Assembly (NCBI GenBank): GCA_963783855.1
Contig: CAWAPE010000013.1
Span: forward strand, 1-64,000
Source of the DNA: JAKAGZ01 sp963783855
GTDB lineage: Bacteria; Bacteroidota; Ignavibacteria; Ignavibacteriales; Ignavibacteriaceae
Reading direction: 5' to 3'
Length of the DNA: 64,000 nucleotides
Part shown: positions 27,906-35,910 of the stretch, piece by piece
Numbering within the stretch: position 1 is the stretch's first letter
Layout: every line of letters begins with the position of its first letter
Position numbers and translations under genes: made by a program
Notes under the pieces: model-generated
Told to the model about the DNA's origin: nothing
Databases searched by the model: none
The model's input: the letters and a program-made list of their open reading frames with translations, nothing else

Positions 27906-28411
27906 TTCTTCTTTTCTAACATTAGGTCCCTGTTAGATTTCCTGATTTGCTTCGTTAAATCAAGATCCAGGATTTTCACCATTTCGTCAAATCTTTTTTT
28001 AGCATCCCTTTTCCCATTTAATACCAGGGTTTCAAGCTCAAGATAATTCCCGAGTTTTTTAATTACATCAAGATGAATCCGGGTATTTTTATAAAGATAG
28101 AGTAGTCTTTTCTTTTCAACTACGGTTTCAATTCCAAATAATTCAGAAAATATTTTTTCCGATTCTCCTTCAGAAATTTTAATAAGATAATATTCTGAAT
28201 AGCGATCATCTTTAGATTTTTCTGCCCTGTTATATTTTATCAGGGTATGGTTGCCATTTTCTACTCTTAATTTCAGCAATCCTGTTTTGCATTTATAATA
28301 AATATCTTTTTGATTTAACACACCAACGAATTCTGCATTAATTTTCTTAAGTGTTTTCTTAATGCTTTCGTAAGATTTTACTTTGATCTTCAGTTCAAGG
28401 TTTGACGGCAT
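27902..28411 (-). CDS. CYTH domain protein (class IV cyclase / triphosphatase fold)
   Basis: 169 aa. Signs of the CYTH tunnel fold: an N-terminal LELKIKV strand (variant of the ExExK signature), QKDIYYKC, LLKLRVENG, LIKYNR, a run of basic residues, and LYLYKNTRIHLDVIKKLGNYLELET, which supplies the late D-x(n)-G-x-F/Y-x-E-x-E metal ligands. Such proteins hydrolyse inorganic triphosphate, thiamine triphosphate or form cAMP; which reaction applies here cannot be told. It lies between a methyltransferase (four bases upstream) and the AddB-like nuclease (four-base overlap). Confidence 0.8.
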   Translation of the reverse strand: MPSNLELKIKVKSYESIKKTLKKINAEFVGVLNQKDIYYKCKTGLLKLRVENGNHTLIKYNRAEKSKDDRYSEYYLIKISEGESEKIFSELFGIETVVEKKRLLYLYKNTRIHLDVIKKLGNYLELETLVLNGKRDAKKRFDEMVKILDLDLTKQIRKSNRDLMLEKKK

Positions 28412-28415
28412 AGTT

Positions 28416-29018
28416 TTATTTTATATAAAGTTGGATGACTTCCCTGTTTTTACGGGGTTTAATTGAGTTAACTTCTCGTGTAAAAAAGGACAATTTAAGA
28501 TACTTAGAAAATATTTTGTACGCTTCAACAGTATTAATCCCAAAAGGCGGTCCACCTGCTCTGTCTTCTACAGGAAAAAGAATTGTTAGATATTTACCGC
28601 CCGGTTTTAATAATCTGGAAATTTGTCTCGCAAATTCATCACGCCTCTCAGGATTTATAGCGCAATAGGTAGTGTATTCATAAATTGAATCGAAATAATT
28701 TGCATATTTCTCATCGAGATTGAAAAAATCCTCTGTTAAAAAATTAACCTTTACATTTTCTTTTTTCGCAAGATTTTTGCCAAATTTTATAGCCTCAGCA
28801 GAAAAATCAATTGCTGTAACTTCAAATCCTCTTTTTGCCGCTGAAATTGCATCAAAGCCTTTTCCGCATCCGGGAATTAACAATCTGCCCGGCTTTAAAA
28901 TATCTTCATTATCAATTAATTCTTCAAAAACAGGATTAGCGCTTTTAAGGTCCCAGTTTGCTTCATTTTTCTGATACTTTTTGTCCCAATAAACAGGAAG
29001 GTCAATTTCTGAAGGCAT
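28416..29018 (-). CDS. TPMT-family SAM-dependent methyltransferase
   Basis: 200 aa. PVYWDKKYQKNEANWDL at the N-terminus and GRLLIPGCGKGFDAISAAKRGFEVTAIDFS (SAM motif I, about residues 43-72) are typical of thiopurine methyltransferase-like proteins, many of which methylate chloride, thiols or selenium/tellurium species. The central motif AINPERRDEFARQISRLLKPGG follows. The natural substrate is unknown. First gene of the methyltransferase-CYTH-AddB-M1 cluster; divergent from the outer-membrane protein gene at 29088. Confidence 0.85.
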   Translation of the reverse strand: MPSEIDLPVYWDKKYQKNEANWDLKSANPVFEELIDNEDILKPGRLLIPGCGKGFDAISAAKRGFEVTAIDFSAEAIKFGKNLAKKENVKVNFLTEDFFNLDEKYANYFDSIYEYTTYCAINPERRDEFARQISRLLKPGGKYLTILFPVEDRAGGPPFGINTVEAYKIFSKYLKLSFFTREVNSIKPRKNREVIQLYIK

Positions 29019-29087
29019 TTAAATCCGATTTTCTATGTTGATATTGTTATATGGATGTTTATTTTTGTATAAAAATTTCGGTGTTAT

Positions 29088-29754
29088 ATGAAAACCTTAT
29101 CTCTACTGGCAATATTACTAATTACGACCATAAATGTAAATGCGCAGGAAATTGGGAAAATTGCTCCGGCCAAACCTTTAATACAATTTCCATCTAATTC
29201 AATCGGGGTTGATCTTGTTTTTACCGAAGGCGGCGTTGGATTTGGAAGTTTTTACAGAAGATCAATTTCTGCAGGACATAACTTTTGTAACAACATTTTC
29301 AATAAGCGAAGCAAAAGAACCTAATGAATTTACCAGGATTGATCCATATACCCTTCAAACATTTACGGTTGGTAAAAAGAACAGAATTTTCCTAATTCCT
29401 TTAACTTTTGGCCTGCAACATCGTTTGTTTAAAAACACTTTATATGAAACCCTCAGGCCTTTTCTTGAAGCTGGAATTGGCCCTTCAATTGTACTTTCAA
29501 CGCCATATGTAGATGATCAACTAAACCAGGTAGAGTTTTTTAAATCATTTGGAAAAGCACATGCCAATTACGCTCTCGGTGGATATATTGGATTTGGAGC
29601 CAATTTTGGAATTGATACTTCCAGATTGATTGGACTTAACATTCGATATTATTACGTACAATTATTTAATGACGGAGTTGAAAGTCTCTTCGGAACATCC
29701 ATCAAAAATTTTGGGGGAATTTACATTACACTCAGTCTTGGTAAAATGTTCTGA
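29088..29754 (+). CDS. Outer-membrane beta-barrel protein, interrupted by one frameshift
   Basis: A signal peptide (MKTLSLLAILLITTINVNAQ) begins at 29088. The first frame, to GVGFGSFYR, ends at a stop at 29322-29324, but the natural continuation is in the +1 frame: QFLQDITFVTTFSISEAKE through to ITLSLGKMF, with a terminal Phe typical of outer-membrane barrels. Removing one base near 29255-29262 (AGAAGATC) joins them into about 221 residues. The family is not one I can name. Either the gene is broken or the base is a sequencing error. The stop codon overlaps the DUF2461 start (TGATG). Confidence 0.75.
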
Positions 29755-30479
29755 TGAGTGAAAAAAGAAAATTTAACGGTTTTGATAAGGACGTATTTAA
29801 ATTTTTCTCTGCCCTTGAAAGGCATAATAACTTAGAATGGTTTTCTAAAAATCGTGAGCGCTACCAGAAAGTACTTGTAGCTCCATCCAGAAGTTATGTT
29901 GAATCAATAGGCGAATTTTTTAATCACCTCAATCCTGCCATCCGAACAGAACCCAAATTTAATAAAACCCTTATGCGCATAAACAAAGACATGCGTTTTG
30001 CAAAAGGAGCGCCATACCGGAATTATTTTTTAATCCATTTTGGAAGATTTAAAATGGACAGCGAGTTTTATGTTTATTTTGACAAAACCGGAATAAGCTA
30101 TGGGATGTTTCTAAACAATGCTGAAGGTGATGATCTTTATTTTAATGAAAATATAAAAAGATTCGGGAAAGAAATTATATCGATATTCAATAATTATTCA
30201 CTTAACAATAAACTTGCGCTGCATACTTTTGATAAAGAAATTTCAGTAGTGCAAAAAAGATTAAACATCAATAATCATTTTGAGAAGTTTGCTGCGACAA
30301 AATATATTTTACTGGAAAAGGTATTACCAAAAGAAAGAAAAGTTGTAACCTCACCGGATTTTCTGGCTGACTCAATAAAATTATTTTCCAGTCTATACCC
30401 TCTTTATTGTTTTGCAATCTCACCGAATCCGCTAAAATTACTCAATAATTTTGAAGAAAGAATGGGTGTTGCCCACTAA
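29754..30479 (+). CDS. DUF2461 domain protein
   Basis: 241 aa soluble protein. The N-terminal FKFFSALERHNNLEWFSKNRERYQ and the central RINKDMRFAKGAPYRNYFLIHFG are signatures of DUF2461 (TIGR02453), a widespread family of unknown function. The start overlaps the stop of the outer-membrane gene by one base (TGATG), so it is translationally coupled to it. It converges with the thioredoxin-like gene, overlapping by four bases. Confidence 0.9.
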   Translation: MSEKRKFNGFDKDVFKFFSALERHNNLEWFSKNRERYQKVLVAPSRSYVESIGEFFNHLNPAIRTEPKFNKTLMRINKDMRFAKGAPYRNYFLIHFGRFKMDSEFYVYFDKTGISYGMFLNNAEGDDLYFNENIKRFGKEIISIFNNYSLNNKLALHTFDKEISVVQKRLNINNHFEKFAATKYILLEKVLPKERKVVTSPDFLADSIKLFSSLYPLYCFAISPNPLKLLNNFEERMGVAH

Positions 30480-31033
30480 TTATTCTTCCATTTAATTGTG
30501 CATCCAATTGAAAAAGTTTCGGGAACAGATATTTCTTTCCCTGCAAGCATCTCATCAATTGCATTCCTGAGATATTTATTTTTTACCTTTTCGGGTTCCT
30601 TCCAGTTATCGTCAATTTTTCCGTGATAAACCAGTTCCCTTTTTTCATTAAAAAGAAATATTTCCGGTGTGTGTGTTGCGTCAAATGCTTTTGCAACCTC
30701 CTGACTTTCATCGCGTAAATATGGGAAGTTAAATCCTTTCTCTTTTGACCTCTTTATCATATTTTCCAAAGAATCGTCCGGGTAATTCTCGTCATCATTT
30801 GAATTTATAGCAATAACTGTTACTCCCTGTTCGGAATAATCCGATTGAATTTCCTTTATTCGATCTTCATAAGCCTGCACATAAGGGCAATGATTGCAAC
30901 TGAAAATAATAACGATAGCTTTCTTTTCCTTAAAATCTTCAGAGTTGTAAAATTTTTCAACGACACCCGGAAGATTAAATGAAGGCATAGTTGAACCAAT
31001 CTGTAAATTTTTTGTAGCCATAGTATTCATCAC
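30476..31033 (-). CDS. Thioredoxin-family (AhpC/TSA-type) protein
   Basis: 185 aa, no signal peptide. IGSTMPSFNLPGV and VIIFSCNHCPYVQAYEDRI give a redoxin fold with a CNHC active-site motif (about residues 46-49) in place of the usual single peroxidatic Cys, and VIAINSNDDENYPDDS is the peroxiredoxin-like loop. HTPEIFLFN carries the cis-Pro. This is the group annotated as thioredoxin family or alkyl hydroperoxide reductase-like; a thiol reductase or peroxidase role is likely. Possible start codons lie at residues 1, 2 and 5. A lone gene, divergent from the M14 carboxypeptidase. Confidence 0.85.
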   Translation of the reverse strand: MMNTMATKNLQIGSTMPSFNLPGVVEKFYNSEDFKEKKAIVIIFSCNHCPYVQAYEDRIKEIQSDYSEQGVTVIAINSNDDENYPDDSLENMIKRSKEKGFNFPYLRDESQEVAKAFDATHTPEIFLFNEKRELVYHGKIDDNWKEPEKVKNKYLRNAIDEMLAGKEISVPETFSIGCTIKWKNN

Positions 31034-31109
31034 CTATTATTCGTTTTTGGTAAGTAAAAAAGATATAACTAAATTGCAAACCAACAAGAAATGGTTTTTA
31101 AGAAATTAA

Positions 31110-32522
31110 ATGATTTCAGAAACGAAATTAGCCGACCAACTTTACCGCAATTACGAAAATTTTATTGAAGCTACTCTGCAGAACCGAAGGTTTAAGCATT
31201 CCGAGATTCTCCCGCTTATCAATAACTTAAAAAATAAAGATATTTTTACCGTAACCAAAACAGGCAAATCAACCGAAGGAAGAGATATTTATTTAATCTC
31301 TGCCGGCACGGGTAAAACAAAAATATTTTTATGGTCCCAGATGCATGGTAATGAATCTACCGCAACTATGGCAATTTTTGATATACTCAATTTTCTTTCT
31401 TCAGATAATAATTTTGAAAAAGTAAAAAAGGATTTACTGAGTAAACTCACAATATATTTTATGCCGATGGTAAATCCGGATGGCGCCGAGTATTTCCAAA
31501 GAAGAAATAGCTTAGGAATTGACATTAACAGAGATGCTGCAAAACTTGAATCAAAAGAAGGAAAATTATTACAAAAAGTTTTTACAAAGATTAATCCTCA
31601 TTTCGGATTTAATCTTCACGATCAAAGCACAGCATATTCTGCCGGAAAAAGTTTTAAGCCTGCTACAATTTCTTTCCTGGCTCCACCTGCAGATAAAAAC
31701 CGAAAAATGACTCCCGGGAGAAAAAAAGCTGCGCTATTAATTGGGAAATTATATAAAGAAATTTCAGCCTATATTCCCGGACATATTGCAAAGTATTCAG
31801 ATGAGTTTGAGCCCAGGGCTTTTGGCGATAATTTTCAGAAAGCAGGAACTTCCACAATTTTAATAGAATCTGGTGGTTGGAAAAATGATCCCGAAAAAAT
31901 GTTCATCAGAAAAATTAATTTTATTACAATTTTAACCGCACTTTACAGTATTTCATTTAAGAGCTGGAAAAATGAAAAACTTGAGACTTACGACAAAATT
32001 CCATTTAACGAAGAATTACTGAAAGATATAATTATTAGGAACTTATCACTGGTTAAGGGTGGTAAAAGAGTTTTAGTAGATATTGGACTAAAATTGAAAG
32101 AAGTCAATATCAGAAAATCAAAATCATTTTATATAAAATCTGAAATTGAAGATATTGGTGATCTTTCGGTCTTTTATGGATATGAGGACCACGACTTCAA
32201 TGGGATGACCGTAGAATACGGAAAAACTTTTCCTAAAAAATTTAATTCCATGGAAGAAATAAAAGAAATCGACTTTTTTGCGCTTTACAAAAAGGGCTAC
32301 ACAAATGTATTTGTTAAAAAAGCCGAAAATTTAGAGTTCTCTGAATTTCCTATCAATATTATTAAAAGCGGGGAAGAAATAACCGATAATACATGGCTTG
32401 AAAAACCCGCAAATCTGGTTTTCAGAAAGAATGGAACAACAAAATATGTAATGGTTAATGGGTTTTTGGTAAACGTAAACAGCCAAACAGGCCAAATAAT
32501 GAACGGATTGGTCCATTGCTAA
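31110..32522 (+). CDS. M14 family zinc carboxypeptidase
   Basis: 470 aa. Zinc ligands HGNESTA (H-x-x-E, about residues 75-78) and H in FNLHDQST (about 171), with the substrate Arg/Asn region SLGIDINRDA (N-R) and a late catalytic Glu in ILIESGGW. This is the M14 carboxypeptidase fold. No signal peptide is seen, so it is likely cytoplasmic, perhaps acting on peptides or peptidoglycan fragments. The C-terminal about 170 residues have no recognisable domain. It is followed, after 78 bases, by the ECF sigma factor on the same strand. Confidence 0.85.
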   Translation: MISETKLADQLYRNYENFIEATLQNRRFKHSEILPLINNLKNKDIFTVTKTGKSTEGRDIYLISAGTGKTKIFLWSQMHGNESTATMAIFDILNFLSSDNNFEKVKKDLLSKLTIYFMPMVNPDGAEYFQRRNSLGIDINRDAAKLESKEGKLLQKVFTKINPHFGFNLHDQSTAYSAGKSFKPATISFLAPPADKNRKMTPGRKKAALLIGKLYKEISAYIPGHIAKYSDEFEPRAFGDNFQKAGTSTILIESGGWKNDPEKMFIRKINFITILTALYSISFKSWKNEKLETYDKIPFNEELLKDIIIRNLSLVKGGKRVLVDIGLKLKEVNIRKSKSFYIKSEIEDIGDLSVFYGYEDHDFNGMTVEYGKTFPKKFNSMEEIKEIDFFALYKKGYTNVFVKKAENLEFSEFPINIIKSGEEITDNTWLEKPANLVFRKNGTTKYVMVNGFLVNVNSQTGQIMNGLVHC

Positions 32523-32600
32523 TTAATATTATTAGGTTAACTTTCAATTGCGTCCGTAAAAAATTTTCAATCAATATAAATAAGCGGTAATTACCGATTT

Positions 32601-33191
32601 ATGTTCCCAATCTTATTTGCCCTGTTGGATGAACAGAAACAGCTTTATGCTGATTTTGAGGCAGAAGCCATTCCCCATATGGATTCGCTTTATAATTTTG
32701 CCTTGAGAATGACGGGTGATGCCGATGATGCAAATGATTTAATTCAAGACACTTACCTCAAGTCTTTCCGCTTTTTTGACAAGTTTGAAAGGGGAACTAA
32801 TTGCAAAGCCTGGCTGTTTAGAATAATGAAGAATACATACATCAATTCTTATCGGAAGCAGATAAAAGAACCCGATAAAGTTGATTATGAAGAGATTGAA
32901 AATTTTTACGAGAACATAAAATCTTCTTATACAGATAGTACTCATCTGGAAAAGGAGCTTTTTGATAATCTACTTGATGATGAGATTTCCGAGGCAATTA
33001 CTTCATTACCCGAAGATTTTCGTACAGTTGTAATCTTGTGCGATATTGAGGGTTTGTCATATGAAGAAATTGCTGATTTTATTGACTGCCCAATTGGAAC
33101 TGTTAGATCACGATTGCATAGGGCAAGAAAAATACTGTTTACAAAACTGTACAAATATGCAGAAGAAAAAGGATTTCTGAGGCAAGATTAA
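32601..33191 (+). CDS. ECF-type RNA polymerase sigma factor
   Basis: 196 aa, two-domain sigma factor. Region 2 (about residues 15-90) includes LYNFALRMTGDADDANDLIQDTYLKSFRFFDKFERGTNCKAWLFRIMKN, the -10 recognition segment; region 4 (about 130-185) includes ITSLPEDFRTVVILCDIEGLSYEEIADFIDCPIGTVRSRLHRARK with the helix-turn-helix for -35 recognition. The ATG start has a weak ribosome binding site. The presumed anti-sigma factor begins one base after its stop. Likely autoregulated with it and activated by an envelope signal, though no promoter could be read. Confidence 0.93.
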   Translation: MFPILFALLDEQKQLYADFEAEAIPHMDSLYNFALRMTGDADDANDLIQDTYLKSFRFFDKFERGTNCKAWLFRIMKNTYINSYRKQIKEPDKVDYEEIENFYENIKSSYTDSTHLEKELFDNLLDDEISEAITSLPEDFRTVVILCDIEGLSYEEIADFIDCPIGTVRSRLHRARKILFTKLYKYAEEKGFLRQD

Positions 33192-33192
33192 A

Positions 33193-34026
33193 ATGAAAGA
33201 AGTGAAAAACAAAATATTAGTTACCGCATACGTTGATAATCAACTGAAAAGTGCGGAAGAATTACGAATGTTTGAAAAAGCATTGCGTGAAGATCCTTCT
33301 CTTGGTTTTGATCTTAATGCAGAATTATTGACAAAAAAAATACTTAAGAATAAATATTCAAGAAAAAATCTTCCTGATGGTAAGCGTGAAGAATTGATTT
33401 CTTCAATTTTGAGAGAAAATGTAAGGATAGCCAAAAAAAAATCATTTAAAGAGAAGCTTTATTCACCTCGCTACATAAGTTTTGCTACAGCGGCAGTAAT
33501 TATGCTTGCATTTGTACTATTGATCTTTAACCGTCCAACAGAAATAAATCCCAATAATATATCTGAGCAGACCGGAAGCAATAATATGTTGGTTCTGGCA
33601 AGGCAAAATTTTAAAGAATATTTGAATGGTGATAAATCAATCCAATATGTGTCAACAAAACCAGAAAGTATAAAAAACTACTTCCAGTCAAATGGATTAA
33701 AATATGATACTTACGTTCCTGCTATTGATGACTATACTTTAGTTGGTGCTTCAATTTCAGAACATAATGGTGTTAAACTGGCCCATCATTATTATGCAGC
33801 AAAAGGTGGAAAATTCATCTATGTTTTTCAGGCCCACGAAGATTATTTTAAAGGTGACAGCATAATTTTGCTGACTAACGATCTTTTAGATTACCTGAAA
33901 CTTGGCAATAGTTATAAGACCTCACACGAATATTTTACTAGCATTATCAAACATCATCAAAATAAAGTTATTGCTATGGTTAGCAATATGCCGGCTGAAC
34001 AGATGCCCAGGGAATTTTTTAAGTAA
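33193..34026 (+). CDS. Putative membrane anti-sigma factor
   Basis: 277 aa. The cytoplasmic N-terminal domain (about residues 1-95) has VTAYVDNQLKSAEELRMFEKAL, which resembles the helical anti-sigma domain ending of the zinc-independent type (no HxxxCxxC motif is present). A single transmembrane helix at about 98-115 (FATAAVIMLAFVLLIF) is followed by an extracytoplasmic domain of about 155 residues. The tight coupling (one base) to an ECF sigma factor supports the role; direct homology is not visible to me. It would hold the sigma factor until a periplasmic signal acts on the outer domain. Confidence 0.65.
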   Translation: MKEVKNKILVTAYVDNQLKSAEELRMFEKALREDPSLGFDLNAELLTKKILKNKYSRKNLPDGKREELISSILRENVRIAKKKSFKEKLYSPRYISFATAAVIMLAFVLLIFNRPTEINPNNISEQTGSNNMLVLARQNFKEYLNGDKSIQYVSTKPESIKNYFQSNGLKYDTYVPAIDDYTLVGASISEHNGVKLAHHYYAAKGGKFIYVFQAHEDYFKGDSIILLTNDLLDYLKLGNSYKTSHEYFTSIIKHHQNKVIAMVSNMPAEQMPREFFK

Positions 34027-34220
34027 CCCCACGGATCTGGAATCAATGCTGAATTTTATTCCAAATTGTGTAAAAAAGGATAATATTTACCGGATATTTC
34101 AAAATCCTTAAAAATACTCCACAGGCTAAAAACAGGGTTAATCGCCTCTCATAATATTTGATTATCCACCAATTATTCAATATATTTAAAGTCCGACTAT
34201 TCTAAAGGAAGGAAATTTAA

Positions 34221-34610
34221 ATGGCTAGAGTAAAAAACGTAGAAGCGTTTTGCAGCGTTTGTAACACAATGCGAAAGATGGAATTAACGGGGGAAGTTGC
34301 AGCATCTGAAGAAGAAGAACAGAGCAACAAGAGATGGGCTAAATGCAAAAAATGCAAGCAAACTATGATGATTGATCTTGATTCAGATGTAAAAGAGACA
34401 AAACCTTCTTTAGAAGGAATTGAAAACAATGAGTGTACTACTTACGCACCAACAAAAAGTTTTACTGTTGGTGAATCAATATACCATCAGAATTGGGATG
34501 ATTTTGGTAAAGTAGTATCAAAAGAAATTATGTCTAATGGAAGAAGTTCAATTTCTGTTGAATTTCAGAAATCAGGACTAAAAAAATTAATAGAATCAAT
34601 TAACACTTAA
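34221..34610 (+). CDS. Zinc-ribbon protein with UvrD-like Tudor C-terminus
   Basis: 129 aa. The N-terminal zinc ribbon uses C11-x2-C14 and a second CKKC pair (about residues 42-45), separated by an acidic stretch (EEEEQSN). The C-terminal half (KSFTVGESIYHQNWDDFGKVVSK ... ISVEFQKSGLKKLIES) follows the pattern V-G-x-x-x-x-H-x(n)-F-G-x-V-x(n)-V-x-F-x(n)-G-x-K-x-L, as in the Tudor-like RNA polymerase-binding end of PcrA/UvrD and in CarD-like proteins. It may bind nucleic acid or RNA polymerase. A strong ribosome binding site (GGAAGG) precedes the ATG. bS21 follows on the same strand and a terminator ends the pair. Confidence 0.6.
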   Translation: MARVKNVEAFCSVCNTMRKMELTGEVAASEEEEQSNKRWAKCKKCKQTMMIDLDSDVKETKPSLEGIENNECTTYAPTKSFTVGESIYHQNWDDFGKVVSKEIMSNGRSSISVEFQKSGLKKLIESINT

Positions 34611-34634
34611 TTACCTAAAAGTGAGGTGAATAAT

Positions 34635-34826
34635 TTGGTAGGGATAACAGTTGGAGACAACGAATCCATCGATAAAGCTCTCAGGCGGTTCAAGAAAAAA
34701 TACGAAAGATCCGGAGTACTAAAAGAGTATAAAAAGAGAACGTTTTTCGTAAAACCATCCATCAAAAAAAGGATGGAAAAAATGAAAGCAGCCAGAAGAG
34801 CCCACCGATCTGGTTATAACACTTAA
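34635..34826 (+). CDS. rpsU: Small ribosomal subunit protein bS21
   Basis: 63 aa from TTG. The body VGITVGDNESIDKALRRFKKKYERSGVLKEYKKRTFF is bS21, rich in Lys and Arg. I place the start at the TTG at 34635, because bS21 proteins begin near (M)xGxTV and GAGGTG lies six bases upstream of it; a GTG three codons earlier overlaps that ribosome binding site. bS21 supports translation initiation near the anti-Shine-Dalgarno end of 16S rRNA. The gene ends just before a strong terminator at about 34830. Confidence 0.95.
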   Translation: MVGITVGDNESIDKALRRFKKKYERSGVLKEYKKRTFFVKPSIKKRMEKMKAARRAHRSGYNT

Positions 34827-34857
34827 AAAAAGGCCCCGATTTTTCGGGGCTTTTTTG
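34826..34857 (+). terminator. Bidirectional intrinsic terminator after rpsU
   Basis: GCCCCGA, a TTTT loop, TCGGGGC, then six T; the 5' side is an A-run, so it works on both strands. It separates rpsU from the convergent LOG-family gene, which ends at 34861. Confidence 0.9.
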
Positions 34858-34860
34858 TTT

Positions 34861-35724
34861 CTATGACAAATGCAATTTTGGCTCTTCCAGTTCAGTCTCT
34901 TCTTTCTTCTTTAAATAATTTATCTCAAAGAAATTAGTAATCATTTCAAAAGCATCATCCACGTTGTTACAAAATGTAAATATTTTGGGATCATTTCTCC
35001 CAATCGTTCCGTGATCAGCCAGTGCTTTAAAATTGATTACGTTGCTCCAGTATTTTTCATCATATACAAGTAATAACAATTTCTTTTTTATTTTCTGTGT
35101 CTGCATCAAAGTCAGGATTTCAAAAAATTCGTCCATCGTTCCAAATCCACCCGGAAAAACTATTAAGGATTTTGCCAGGTATGCAAACCAGAATTTTCTC
35201 ATAAAGAAATAATGAAATTCAAAACTTAAATCTTTCGGCACATATTTATTTACAAATTGTTCAAAGGGTATGCTGATATTCAAACCGATTGATTTACCTC
35301 CGGCTTTTTTAGCACCCTTGTTTGCTGCTTCCATAATTCCTGGTCCGCCCCCGGTACAAATAATAAACCTGTTGGCCTTTGTTTTTAGTCCCAGGGACCA
35401 ATCAGTCAATCTGCGGGAAAGTTCCACGGCATCTTCATAATATTTTGACATCTCCACAGCATGCTGCGCCTGCCTTAGTCTTTCCGCGAAATCCGGAGTA
35501 GATTTAGGATTCATAGTCTTAAATTTATTATACTCAGCCAGGGCATCTCTCCTTGATTTTAACCTGGCAGAACCAAAAAAGACTATAGTGTCTACAATTT
35601 TGTGCTTTTTAAATCTTGTCTGCGGTTGCAGGAATTCACTTAAAATTCTGATAATTCTTGCATCGGAGGAATTTAAAAAATCAAGATCCTCATATGCTTT
35701 TAATGTTTCTTTTTTCTTTCCCAT
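34861..35724 (-). CDS. LOG-family Rossmann-fold protein (TIGR00730-like)
   Basis: 287 aa. It has the family motif PGGFGTMDEFFE (about residues 190-201) and CTGGGPGIMEAANKGAK (about 127-143). Members are often mis-annotated as lysine decarboxylases; the PGGxGTxxE motif belongs to phosphoribohydrolases such as cytokinin-activating LOG, which release a base from nucleoside monophosphates. It is larger than plant LOG proteins, with an N-terminal extension of about 65 residues. A lone gene with its terminator shared with rpsU. Confidence 0.88.
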   Translation of the reverse strand: MGKKKETLKAYEDLDFLNSSDARIIRILSEFLQPQTRFKKHKIVDTIVFFGSARLKSRRDALAEYNKFKTMNPKSTPDFAERLRQAQHAVEMSKYYEDAVELSRRLTDWSLGLKTKANRFIICTGGGPGIMEAANKGAKKAGGKSIGLNISIPFEQFVNKYVPKDLSFEFHYFFMRKFWFAYLAKSLIVFPGGFGTMDEFFEILTLMQTQKIKKKLLLLVYDEKYWSNVINFKALADHGTIGRNDPKIFTFCNNVDDAFEMITNFFEINYLKKKEETELEEPKLHLS

Positions 35725-35910
35725 AATTTCCCTTTTTATGAATTTTATTAAGGAATAATTTCACCAGGCAGGCAACAAAGTTACATAATTTGTTGTTCGA
35801 AAACTTAAATTTAGAGTATAAATTCCTGTGTTTATTACATCCTAAAAAAAACCTATTTTAATTTAATATTCATAACAGTTTTTTACCAACTTTTTCGAAG
35901 TTAAAAATTA

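Noticed and set aside
34861..35724. Lysine decarboxylase activity for the LOG-family gene
   Set aside because: The PGGxGTxxE motif belongs to nucleotide phosphoribohydrolases; the decarboxylase label is a known misannotation.
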